Origin: Rugamonas fusca | Lineage (GTDB): Bacteria > Pseudomonadota > Gammaproteobacteria > Burkholderiales > Burkholderiaceae_D | Assembly (NCBI RefSeq): GCF_014042365.1 | Contig: NZ_JACEZS010000019.1 | Span: 1 to 64,000, forward strand | Reading direction: 5' to 3' | Length of the DNA: 64,000 nt | Shown: piece by piece, positions 25,863 through 34,006 of the stretch | Position numbering within the stretch: position 1 is the stretch's first letter | How the letters are laid out: every line of letters starts with the position of its first letter | Made by a program: the position numbers and the translations under genes | Notes under the pieces: model-generated | What the model was told of the DNA's origin: nothing | The model's input: the letters and a program-made list of their open reading frames with translations, nothing else | The model's database searches: none

Positions 25863-26855
25863 ATGCAACCGGATGTTTTTTCGCACTTTAGCAACGGTCC
25901 GCGCCTGCTGGCCGACATCGGCGGCACCAGCGCCAGTTTCGCGCTGGAGACGGCGCCGCGCCAGATCGAGGCCGTGTGGGAGGCGCAGTGCGCCGATTTC
26001 CCCACCCTGGGCGCGGCCCTCGTGCGCTTCCTGGCGCAGCCGGCCACGGTGGCTGCGGGCGGCTACCAGGCGCGCTACGCCGGCATCGCCATCGCCAACC
26101 CGATCGACGGCGACTGGGTCACCATGACCAACCATCACTGGTCGTTCTCGGTGGAGGCGGTCAGTTCCCAGTTCGGCCTGAAATCGCTGGTGGTGGTGAA
26201 CGACTTCACGGCCCTGGCCAGCGCCTTGCCCTACCTGGCGCCCGATCACAAGCGCCAGATCGGCGGCGGCGCGGCGCGCGAGGGCGCCACCATCGGCCTG
26301 GTGGGGCCGGACGCGGGACTGGGCGTATCGGGACTGGTGCCGGCCGGCAAGCGCTGGATCGCGATCGACAGCGAAGGCGGGCATGGCACGTTCGCGCCCA
26401 TGAATGAGCGTGAAATCGACATCCTGCGCTACGCGCGGCGCCACCATCACCACGTGTCGAGCGAACGGCTGGTGTCGGGGATCGGTATCGCGCTGGCCTA
26501 CCGCGCGTTGGCGGAGCGGGCCGGCGTGGCGGCCGAGGACATCGGCACGGCCGAGATCATGGCGCGCGGCCTGCAAGGCAGTTGCCCCGTGTGCCTGGAG
26601 ACGCTGGACGCGTTCTGCGAGATGCTGGGCACCGTGGCCGGCAACGTGGCGCTCACGCTGGGCGCCAAAGGCGGCATTTATATAGGCGGGCGCATTGTGC
26701 CGCAGATGCGCGCATTCTTCGAACAATCGGGATTCCGCGCCCGTTTCGAGGACAAGGGGCGCTTTTCGGACTACCTGTCCCACATTCCCACCTTCATCCT
26801 GACGGAAAAATATCCGGCGCTGATCGGCATGTCGGCCATGCTGTCGGCCGGCTGA
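25863..26855 (+). CDS. glk: Glucokinase
   Basis: A 330-aa bacterial-type (Glk) glucokinase that phosphorylates glucose with ATP. Motifs: phosphate-binding [15 protein letters not shown] at the N-terminus, [19 protein letters not shown] (catalytic Asp), [28 protein letters not shown] (sugar-binding Glu/His), and [27 protein letters not shown] before the ATG fixes the start. It is convergent with xseA, 14 bp between stops. The gene sits between sodB and xseA. Confidence 0.94.
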   Translation: MQPDVFSHFSNGPRLLADIGGTSASFALETAPRQIEAVWEAQCADFPTLGAALVRFLAQPATVAAGGYQARYAGIAIANPIDGDWVTMTNHHWSFSVEAVSSQFGLKSLVVVNDFTALASALPYLAPDHKRQIGGGAAREGATIGLVGPDAGLGVSGLVPAGKRWIAIDSEGGHGTFAPMNEREIDILRYARRHHHHVSSERLVSGIGIALAYRALAERAGVAAEDIGTAEIMARGLQGSCPVCLETLDAFCEMLGTVAGNVALTLGAKGGIYIGGRIVPQMRAFFEQSGFRARFEDKGRFSDYLSHIPTFILTEKYPALIGMSAMLSAG

Positions 26856-26869
26856 GCGGCCGCCGCGGT

Positions 26870-28228
26870 TTATTCCAGCGCCGGTTGCACCGTCGCGATT
26901 CCGACAGCCGCGCTGCCCTCGGCCAGCCGCACCGTGACCGTGGCCCGTGGCTGGAGCTGCCCGGGCGAACGCAGCACGGCGCCCTTGGCGTCCGTCACGA
27001 TCGCGTAGCCGCGTTCCAGCGTGCGCTGGGGATTGAGCAGTTCCAGTTGCGCCGCCAACGCGCCCAGTGCATCGCGCCGCTGCCCCAGCTGGGTGGCGAT
27101 GCCCAGCGTGGCCCGGTGCCGCAGGCTGTCCAGTTGCGCGCGCGCGCCCGAGACATTCGGCTTGCGGGCCGCCAGCCGGCCGCCCAGGCGGTCCAGGTTG
27201 AAGCGCGCCTGCGTCACCGGGGCGCGGGTGGCGTGCGTCATGGCCGTCGACAGCGCCAGCAATTTCAAGCGCTGCTGGCGGATCTGGGCGGCGGGGCTGA
27301 GCAAACGGCGCGCGTGCTGGTCCAGCGTCTGGGCCGCGTCGCCCAGCGTGCGGCGCATGGCGCGCCGCAGGTCGATCGCGTCCGAGCGCAGCGAAGCGAT
27401 CCAGTCCGCGCGCGGCGTAGCCGCCAGTTCGGCCGCCGCCGTCGGCGTGGCCGCGCGCACGTCGGCGGCGAAGTCGCAGATCGTGAAATCCGTTTCGTGG
27501 CCCACGCCGGAAATCACCGGCATGGCGCAATTGGCCACCGCGTAGGCCACCGCCTCCTCGTTGAACGACCACAAATCCTCGATGCTGCCGCCGCCCCGGC
27601 ACACGATCAGCACATCGCATTCCGCCCGCTGCGAGGCGGTGGCGATGGCGGCGGCGATCTTGTCGCCGGCGCCCTGGCCCTGCACCGGCGTTGGATAGAT
27701 CACCACCCGCACGTGGGGCGCGCGGCGGCGCAGGGCGGTGAGCACGTCGCGCAGCGCGGCCGCCTGCGGGCTGGTGACGATGCCGATGGTGCGCGCGAAC
27801 ATGGGCACGGCGCGCTTGCGGTCCTGGTCGAACAGGCCGGCCGAGGCCAGTTTTTCCTTCAGCCGCAGGAAGGCTTCGAACAGCGAGCCCACCCCGGCGC
27901 GCCGGATCGCCTCCACGTTGATCTGGTAATCGCCGCGCGCGCCGTACAGGGTGACGAGGGCGCGCACTTCCACCTTGTCGCCCTCGCGCGGGATGAAGCC
28001 GGCGTATTGGGCGCGGCCGCGGAACATCACGGCGCGCACCTGGGCCGCGTCGTCCTTGAGCGTGAAATACCAGTGGCCGGAACTGGCGCGCGTGAAATTC
28101 GATACTTCGCCGCCTATCCAGGTGAGCGGGAACGAGCGTTCCAGCAGGCGCGCGACGGCCTGGTTAAGGGCGGTCACCGTCATTACGGGCTGGGCGGGGG
28201 CGGTATCGAGCGTATCTTGGGAGTTCAT
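26870..28228 (-). CDS. xseA: Exodeoxyribonuclease VII large subunit
   Basis: A 452-aa XseA. Order seen: N-terminal OB-fold ([44 protein letters not shown]), the catalytic domain with [32 protein letters not shown] and [29 protein letters not shown], then a long helical region and the C-terminal [13 protein letters not shown] segment. With XseB it degrades single-stranded DNA; xseB is not in the window. ATG 28228 (MNSQDTLDT) is used; the ribosome site is weak and an upstream in-frame start at 28258 exists. Confidence 0.93.
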   Translation of the reverse strand: MNSQDTLDTAPAQPVMTVTALNQAVARLLERSFPLTWIGGEVSNFTRASSGHWYFTLKDDAAQVRAVMFRGRAQYAGFIPREGDKVEVRALVTLYGARGDYQINVEAIRRAGVGSLFEAFLRLKEKLASAGLFDQDRKRAVPMFARTIGIVTSPQAAALRDVLTALRRRAPHVRVVIYPTPVQGQGAGDKIAAAIATASQRAECDVLIVCRGGGSIEDLWSFNEEAVAYAVANCAMPVISGVGHETDFTICDFAADVRAATPTAAAELAATPRADWIASLRSDAIDLRRAMRRTLGDAAQTLDQHARRLLSPAAQIRQQRLKLLALSTAMTHATRAPVTQARFNLDRLGGRLAARKPNVSGARAQLDSLRHRATLGIATQLGQRRDALGALAAQLELLNPQRTLERGYAIVTDAKGAVLRSPGQLQPRATVTVRLAEGSAAVGIATVQPALE

Positions 28229-28357
28229 TGGGATGGCGAAAATGAAAGCTGTCCACATTGCTGCGCGGAGGTCATGCTTATGTCATATATCACGGTAAAC
28301 GGCAAGTGTTTTATCTAAACATATGATTTTAAAAGGGAAAGAACACTGCTCCCTTTG

Positions 28358-28449
28358 TGGGCAGAACGGAAAAAGCCTTACGGATCAAGCACTTTGCGTT
28401 TGGCGCCGGTGGTTACGCACAAAGTTATCCACAGAAGATGTGCGGAACT
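28358..28449 (+). repeat. Array unit 1
   Basis: The first and most diverged upstream half (hexamer position reads TACGGA), but a perfect TTATCCACA at 28425-28433 followed by GAAGATGTGCGGAACT. Confidence 0.7.
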
Positions 28450-28501
28450 ATGTGTGAGCGATAGTTATTTTCGAATTGCCGATTTTGTAATGCCTAAAAT
28501 T

Positions 28502-28593
28502 CGCGCAGTACCCGTATATTGTGACAAAACAATGACTTAGTATGGAATCCCGGCCTTTGCGCACACTTTTATCCACAGAACATGTGCAGAACT
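28502..28593 (+). repeat. Array unit 2
   Basis: Upstream half diverged (GACAAA at the hexamer position, then ACAATGACTT); perfect TTATCCACA at 28569-28577 and GAACATGTGCAGAACT tail. Confidence 0.75.
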
Positions 28594-28681
28594 TGGCTGT
28601 GTCCGCCATCGCGGTCCGCTGCCTGAATAACTGGCAGCGCCTGGCGGATCATGCAACGCAGGCCGGAAAGCGACTGCTCGG

Positions 28682-28776
28682 TTTTTGCGCATGGAAATAA
28701 TTCTTATATAAATCAAACACTTCGTAACGCACCCCTGGCCTTGCGCACAATCTTATCCACACAAAATGTGCAGAAG
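28682..28776 (+). repeat. Array unit 3
   Basis: TTGCGC at 28685-28690, 16-bp spacer, TATAAA at 28707-28712, 40 bp, TTATCCACA at 28753-28761, then CAAAATGTGCAGAAG. Confidence 0.85.
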
Positions 28777-28883
28777 TGCGGCGTGGACGTGATAGCGTGC
28801 AAATATCGCCCTCGTATGCGATGGCAGCGGTGGATAAGGCGTGTTCAGGTAGCAAAACTCGCCAGATTGCCCGCCATGCCACC

Positions 28884-28979
28884 TTTTTGAGCAATAGAAA
28901 AAATTCCTTATAAATCAACGACATTTCCCGCAGTCATATTCCTTGCTCACAATCTTATCCACATTAAATGTGTAGAACT
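28884..28979 (+). repeat. Array unit 4
   Basis: TTGAGC, 16-bp spacer, TATAAA at 28909-28914, 40 bp, TTATCCACA at 28955-28963; CACATT-A-AATGTG forms a perfect palindrome with the box end. Confidence 0.85.
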
Positions 28980-29044
28980 GCACAGGCCGCCTGGGGTAGG
29001 AAGGGGATAACGAGACCGGTTATGCACCGGCGATCCCATGCGCG

Positions 29045-29141
29045 TTTTTTGCGCAGGATAAAAATTCGTTTAAAAATCAAAGGCTTGAGATGTTGGCATG
29101 TCCCTTGCTAACAATCTTATCCACACATTGTGTGCAGAACT
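29045..29141 (+). repeat. Array unit 5
   Basis: TTGCGC at 29049-29054, 16-bp spacer, TAAAAA at 29071-29076, 40 bp, TTATCCACA at 29117-29125; the box end continues as the palindrome CACACATTGTGTG. Confidence 0.85.
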
Positions 29142-29227
29142 GCCGGAATCGCCGTGCCTGATGCCATGCGTGCCCCGAAAACTATATGCAAAGCGACATA
29201 AACCGCACATTTCCGTCCGGATGCTTG

Positions 29228-29324
29228 TTTTTTGCTCAGGGAAATATTGTTCTTTCAAATCAAGGACTTTGGATCGCAGGCGCTGCCTTGCGCACAATCT
29301 TATCAACAGAATATGTGTAGAAGT
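29228..29324 (+). repeat. Array unit 6
   Basis: TTGCTC, 16-bp spacer, TTCAAA at 29254-29259, 40 bp, then TTATCAACA (one mismatch to the DnaA box) at 29300-29308 and GAATATGTGTAGAAG. Confidence 0.8.
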
Positions 29325-29387
29325 GGGCACAAAGTTTGCTGGTCTTTGTGGAAATTAATCAGCCCAGATTGGCCGATAGCTGCGACA

Positions 29388-29483
29388 TTTTTGGGCTGGA
29401 AAACTAAGTCTTTATAAATCAATGACTTGGCATGGGTAGGTGGCTATTGCACACAATTTTGTCCACAGAATTTGTTGAGAACT
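29388..29483 (+). repeat. Array unit 7
   Basis: TTGGGC at 29391-29396, 16-bp spacer, TATAAA at 29413-29418, 40 bp, then TTGTCCACA (one mismatch) at 29459-29467 and a diverged tail. Confidence 0.8.
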
Positions 29484-29491
29484 CCAAGGCT

Positions 29492-29564
29492 GGGGTCAGG
29501 GCCAACATTCATACGTGAGTTCGCCGGCGCCGGTGACGCCTGGTTGAATGTTGGCACTGACCCC
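29492..29564. repeat. MITE/REP-like palindromic element inside the array
   Basis: Arms GGGGTCAGGGCCAACATTCA (29492-29511) and its complement at 29545-29564 match at 19 of 20 positions, around a 33-nt GC-rich centre containing CGCCGGCGCCGG. It lies in the spacer between units 7 and 8 and looks like a short non-autonomous insertion or a REP-type palindrome. No flanking target duplication is obvious. Confidence 0.7.
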
Positions 29565-29585
29565 GCGTGGTTTTGTCATGCCGTG

Positions 29586-29680
29586 TTTTTGCGCAGAGAG
29601 AAAAAATCCTTATAAATCAATGCTATTTCTGGATGTTAATTGGTTTGCCAACAATCTTATCCACAGATTATGTGCAAAAC
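29586..29680 (+). repeat. Array unit 8
   Basis: TTGCGC at 29589-29594, 16-bp spacer, TATAAA at 29611-29616, 40 bp, TTATCCACA at 29657-29665 and GATTATGTGCAAAAC. It ends about 140 bp before exbB, so its promoter-like element could contribute to exbB expression. Confidence 0.85.
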
Positions 29681-29820
29681 CCACAGGCGGCCGGACGCGG
29701 GGAGGGGGGGCGGACACGCGCCACTTGCCGACTGCGGCCCAACAAGATACATTGCCGCTTGGCCGCGCGCGGCGCGCCAGGCCATTTGCAGGTTCACAGG
29801 TTTTTTCACAGGAGTTCGTT

Positions 29821-30426
29821 TTGCTCGCCATCTTACAAGCTGCAGGTTGGCCTATCTGGCTGTTGTTGGTCGCTTCCATCGTGGCCATGGCCCTGATCGT
29901 CGAGCGTTTGCTGTACCTGCGCCGCGCCCGCATCCTGCCGCGCCAGTTGCTGGACGAGGTGGTGCGCGTCTACCGCAGCGGGAACGTGACGCCCGACATC
30001 ATCGACAAGCTGGAGAACAATTCGCCGCTGGGCGTGGTGCTGGCCGCTGCGCTGCGCAATATCGAGGCGCCCCGTGACGTGATGAAGGAGTCCATCGAGG
30101 AGGCCGGCAGCGGCGTGGCCCACACGCTGGAACGCTTCCTGACCACGCTGGGCACCATTGCCAGCCTGGCCCCGCTGATGGGCCTGTTCGGCACGGTGGT
30201 CGGCATGATCGAGATTTTCGGCTCGCAGACGAGCAGCGGCGCCAATCCGGCCCAGCTGGCGCACGGCATTTCCGTGGCCCTGTATAACACCGGCTTCGGC
30301 CTGGCCATCGCCATGCCCACGCTGGTGTTCTACCGCCACTTCCGCGCGCTGGTGGACAGCTTCGTGATCGAGATGGAGCAGCAGGCCGTCAAGTTCGTCG
30401 ACGTCGTGCACAGCAAGCGCAAATGA
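29821..30426 (+). CDS. exbB: ExbB/TolQ-family proton channel protein
   Basis: A 201-aa inner-membrane protein of the MotA/TolQ/ExbB family: first membrane helix (WPIWLLLVASIVAMALIVERLLYL), then two helices in the conserved block LTTLGTIASLAPLMGLFGTVVGMIEIF and HGISVALYNTGFGLAIAMPTLVFYRHF. With ExbD it uses the proton gradient to energise TonB, or the Tol system. The start is TTG at 29821, preceded by AGGAG with 6-nt spacing; no ATG is available near. No tonB gene is adjacent, and the two TonB receptors in this window are potential clients. Confidence 0.92.
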   Translation: MLAILQAAGWPIWLLLVASIVAMALIVERLLYLRRARILPRQLLDEVVRVYRSGNVTPDIIDKLENNSPLGVVLAAALRNIEAPRDVMKESIEEAGSGVAHTLERFLTTLGTIASLAPLMGLFGTVVGMIEIFGSQTSSGANPAQLAHGISVALYNTGFGLAIAMPTLVFYRHFRALVDSFVIEMEQQAVKFVDVVHSKRK

Positions 30427-30448
30427 GCGCAAATAAGCGGAGCCACGC

Positions 30449-30889
30449 ATGAATTTTCGCAAAGGGCGCGGGCGCGACGATCCCGAAATCAACCTGATCC
30501 CGTTCATCGACGTGCTGCTGGTGATCCTGATCTTCCTGATGGTGACCACTACCTACAGCAAGTTCACGGAACTGCAGATCACGCTGCCGACGGCGGACGC
30601 GGAAAAGCAGCTGGAGCGCCCGTTCGAGCTCAATATCACGGTCGACGCCAAGGGCAACTACACGATCAACAAGCAGCCTGTGTCGTTCCACGACGTGGCC
30701 GGTTTCGCCGCCGCCATGAAGTCGGCCGCCGCCGAAGGGCAGGGCGCGCAGGCGGACAAGACGCCGGTCGTCATCATCAACGCCGACCAGTTCGCGATGC
30801 ACCAGATGGTGGTCAACGTGATGGAAGCGGCCCGCATCGCCGGCTACGACAAGCTCACTTTCGCCGCCCAGACCGGTGGCGCCAAATAA
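30449..30889 (+). CDS. exbD: ExbD/TolR-family protein
   Basis: A 146-aa single-pass protein: short cytoplasmic N-terminus with the DDPEINLIPFIDVLLVILIFLMVTTTY motif, where the membrane Asp (about 23) is the proton-carrying residue, then a periplasmic domain ending in TFAAQTGGAK. It lies 22 bp after exbB and forms the channel with it. lpxK follows, as is usual in Burkholderiales. Confidence 0.94.
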   Translation: MNFRKGRGRDDPEINLIPFIDVLLVILIFLMVTTTYSKFTELQITLPTADAEKQLERPFELNITVDAKGNYTINKQPVSFHDVAGFAAAMKSAAAEGQGAQADKTPVVIINADQFAMHQMVVNVMEAARIAGYDKLTFAAQTGGAK

Positions 30890-30905
30890 GCCGGGCGCCG
30901 CGCAC

Positions 30906-32003
30906 ATGACGCACATGGGCAGCGCGACCCCGGCCCCGACACCGGCGCAGCAAACCACGCTGGAGTCCACCTTGACGCGCGCCTGGCAGCGGCGCGGCCC
31001 GCTGGCCTGCGCGCTGTGGCCGCTGTCGCTGCTGTTCCGCGCGCTCAGCGCCTTGCGCCGCCTGCTGTTCCGGGCCGGTTGGCTGGCTTCGCACCGGCTG
31101 CCCGTGCCCGTGGTGGTGGTGGGGAACATCTTCATCGGCGGCACCGGTAAGACCCCGCTCACGATCTGGCTGGTGCAGGCACTGCAACAGGCCGGCATGC
31201 GGCCCGGCGTGATCTCGCGCGGCCATGGCGGCGACGGCGGCGATGGCAGCGATGGTGACACCGCGCGCGCCGTGACGGCCGCCTCGACCGCGCAGCAGGT
31301 GGGCGATGAGCCGCTGTTGATCGCCCAGCGTACCGGTTGTCCCGTGGTGGTGGGCCGCGACCGCGCCGCCGCCGGCCGCGCGCTGCTGGCCGCCCATCCC
31401 GACACCGATATCCTGCTCACCGACGACGGCTTGCAGCATTACGCCTTGCAGCGCGACGTGGAAATCATCCTGTTCGATGGCCGCGGCGCCGGCAATGGCT
31501 GGCTGCTGCCGGCCGGGCCGCTGCGCGAACCGCGTTCGCGCCGGCGCGATGTCACCGTCGTCAACGCGCCGGAATTGACGCCGGCGCTGGCGCGCGCCGT
31601 GGGCGACCCGGCGCCGTTCCAGATGCGCCTCGTCGGCGACATGGCCGAGCAACTGTGCGACCGCGCCCGCAAGGTGCCGCTGGCGTCTCTGGCACAGCCC
31701 GGCCTGCGGCTGGCGGCGGTGGCCGGCATCGGCAATCCGTCGCGCTTTTTCGGCATGCTGCGCGCCGCCGGCCTCGATTGCACCGAGCTGCCTTTGCCCG
31801 ATCATCATGACTTCCGCGACCGCCCGTTCGATGGCCTGGCGGCCGACGTGATCTTGATGACGGAGAAGGATGCAGTAAAATGTGCGCAAATTGACGAACT
31901 CAAAGACGACCCACGCCTGTGGGTGGTCCCGGTGACGGCGCGCATCGATGCCGCGCTGGCCGGACTCATTGTGGAGAAATGCCGTGGACGCAAGATTGCT
32001 TGA
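30906..32003 (+). CDS. lpxK: Tetraacyldisaccharide 4'-kinase
   Basis: A 365-aa lipid A kinase that adds the 4'-phosphate to the tetraacyldisaccharide precursor at the inner membrane. It has an N-terminal hydrophobic helix ([23 protein letters not shown]), the P-loop [36 protein letters not shown], and the C-terminal DHHDFRD and MTEKDAVKC motifs. The usual short loop after ISRG is expanded into an unusual Gly/Asp-rich repeat, [14 protein letters not shown]. Starts GTG 30876 or ATG 30915 are alternatives; none has a good ribosome site. It overlaps the next gene by 20 bp. Confidence 0.92.
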   Translation: MTHMGSATPAPTPAQQTTLESTLTRAWQRRGPLACALWPLSLLFRALSALRRLLFRAGWLASHRLPVPVVVVGNIFIGGTGKTPLTIWLVQALQQAGMRPGVISRGHGGDGGDGSDGDTARAVTAASTAQQVGDEPLLIAQRTGCPVVVGRDRAAAGRALLAAHPDTDILLTDDGLQHYALQRDVEIILFDGRGAGNGWLLPAGPLREPRSRRRDVTVVNAPELTPALARAVGDPAPFQMRLVGDMAEQLCDRARKVPLASLAQPGLRLAAVAGIGNPSRFFGMLRAAGLDCTELPLPDHHDFRDRPFDGLAADVILMTEKDAVKCAQIDELKDDPRLWVVPVTARIDAALAGLIVEKCRGRKIA

Positions 32004-32160
32004 TATCCTGGTTTGCCCTGTATGCAAAGGGCCGCTGGTGTACGATAAAAAAGCCCAGGAAATGATATGCAAGGGCGACCGCCTGGCATTCCCTATCCGC
32101 GACGGCATCCCCATCATGTGGGCCGACCAGGCCCGCACGCTGCAGGATACGGCGGAATAA
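31984..32160 (+). CDS. Trm112-family protein (YcaR-like)
   Basis: A 58-aa protein of the Trm112/UPF0434 family: [21 protein letters not shown] with one CxxC pair, then the second half with a single Cys ([19 protein letters not shown]). Start GTG 31984 has GGAG 7 nt upstream and lies inside the lpxK end, implying coupled translation. The gene is nearly always found between lpxK and kdsB. In other organisms Trm112 proteins activate methyltransferases; the bacterial role is not established. Confidence 0.9.
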   Translation: MDARLLDILVCPVCKGPLVYDKKAQEMICKGDRLAFPIRDGIPIMWADQARTLQDTAE

Positions 32161-32161
32161 G

Positions 32162-32911
32162 GTGGCGTTCACCGTCATCATTCCCGCGCGGCTGGCTTCG
32201 ACCCGGTTGCCCAACAAGCCGCTGGCCGACCTGGGCGGCAAGCCCATGGTGGTGCGCGTGGCCGAGCGCGCGCGCGAGGCGGGTGCCGAGCGCATCATCG
32301 TCGCCACCGACCACGAGGACATCCGCGCCGCCTGCGCCGCCCATGGCGTGGAAGCGTGCATGACGCGCGCCGACCACCCGTCCGGCACCGACCGCATCGC
32401 CGAAGTGGCGCGGTTGATGCAGCTGCCGCCGCAGGCCGTGGTGGTCAACCTGCAGGGCGATGAACCGCTGATCGATCCGACGCTGCTGGCCGCCGCCGCC
32501 GCCCGCATCTCGGCCGACGTGCCCATGTCCACCTGCGCCCATCCGCTGCACGACGCGGCCGACGCCTTCAATCCCAACGTGGTCAAGGTGGTGCTGGACA
32601 AGGCCGGCCGCGCGCTGTATTTCTCGCGCGCCACCATCCCGTGGCACCGCGACGGCTTCGCCCAGGACCGTGCCACGCTGCCGGCCGGCTATGTGCCGCT
32701 GCGCCATATCGGCCTGTACGCTTACCGCAACGACTTCCTGCAAGCCTACCCGGCGCTGGAACAGTCGCCGCTGGAGCAGATCGAGGCGCTGGAACAGTTG
32801 CGCGTGCTGTGGCATGGCTATCCGATCGCCGTCCATGTGACGGACTCGGCCCCGGCCGCCGGCGTCGATACGCCCGAGGACCTGGAGCGCGTGCGCCAGC
32901 ATTACCGTTGA
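32162..32911 (+). CDS. kdsB: CMP-KDO synthetase
   Basis: A 249-aa 3-deoxy-manno-octulosonate cytidylyltransferase that activates KDO for lipopolysaccharide core synthesis. Seen: [28 protein letters not shown] at the nucleotide-binding N-terminus, [13 protein letters not shown], and [13 protein letters not shown]; length is standard. The start is GTG at 32162, one base after the preceding stop, with GGAA just upstream. It forms an outer-membrane biogenesis unit with lpxK. Confidence 0.95.
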   Translation: MAFTVIIPARLASTRLPNKPLADLGGKPMVVRVAERAREAGAERIIVATDHEDIRAACAAHGVEACMTRADHPSGTDRIAEVARLMQLPPQAVVVNLQGDEPLIDPTLLAAAAARISADVPMSTCAHPLHDAADAFNPNVVKVVLDKAGRALYFSRATIPWHRDGFAQDRATLPAGYVPLRHIGLYAYRNDFLQAYPALEQSPLEQIEALEQLRVLWHGYPIAVHVTDSAPAAGVDTPEDLERVRQHYR

Positions 32912-33062
32912 TTGCGCCGCGTAAGGTGTCCGTAAATAATCCCCGCTATAAAGAATTGATCAGTGCGGTATTCATACGGAATAGCGCGATTCAGGCGGGG
33001 AGACATCAATTAACGAACGCAAAACGTTGGCAAAGTGGCGTAGCGGCGAAGTTTTGTGGTAA

Positions 33063-33800
<738 letters not shown>

Positions 33801-33810
33801 GCAGTTACGA

Positions 33811-33833
33811 AGCGGACTACGGTCCGCTTTTTT
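33811..33833 (+). terminator. Intrinsic terminator of adk
   Basis: AGCGGAC-TACG-GTCCGCT followed by TTTTT, 10 nt after the adk stop. A second GC-rich hairpin (GCGGGCG/CGCCCGC, 33834-33850) follows directly. The remainder of the gap to hppA has no gene. Confidence 0.9.
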
Positions 33834-34006
33834 GCGGGCGTCGCGCCCGCAGGAACGCCCGCGCGTTCCGCGTCCAGCGATGGATGCCATCCCGTTTCAT
33901 AAAAGAGTGCAGTACGCAGGTTAGTTGGCTGCGCGTGTTTACGAGACACGGTCGGCGGTTATCTGAGTGTGGTGACGAGCTTGATTAACAAGAATAAGGG
34001 GAAACT

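Larger units (their letters stand above)
28358..29680 (+). repeat. Array of eight dispersed promoter-like/DnaA-box units
   Basis: The 1.5-kb gap between xseA and exbB holds no gene but eight copies of a unit of about 95 bp in the same orientation, separated by unrelated spacers. Box-to-box distances are 144, 184, 202, 162, 183, 159 and 198 bp. Each full unit reads: TTTTTGCGC, 16 bp, TATAAATCAA-type block, 40 bp, then the 9-mer TTATCCACA and an ATGTGCAGAAC tail. The alignment has no gaps from the first hexamer to the 9-mer. TTATCCACA is the high-affinity DnaA box of E. coli; six of eight copies match it exactly. No dnaA, dnaN, parA or other origin genes are present, so a DnaA-titrating or DnaA-responsive element is the best guess, not a demonstrated one. 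Confidence 0.85.

Noticed and set aside
28358-29680. CRISPR array
   Set aside because: The repeats are about 95 bp, degenerate, with spacers of about 50-110 bp, and there are no cas genes. Internal conserved geometry differs from CRISPR repeats.
28358-29680. Chromosomal oriC
   Set aside because: DnaA-like boxes are abundant, but dnaA, dnaN, gyrB, rpmH and parAB are absent and boxes are spread over 1.2 kb with wide regular gaps, unlike a compact oriC.
28649-29933. Minus-strand repeated peptide (IRLCAR/IRLLAR-type) encoded by the array units
   Set aside because: Several units read as similar peptides in one minus-strand frame, but units 4 and 8 have in-frame stops, starts and ribosome sites are missing, and the frames break between units. 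The similarity follows from the DNA repeat.
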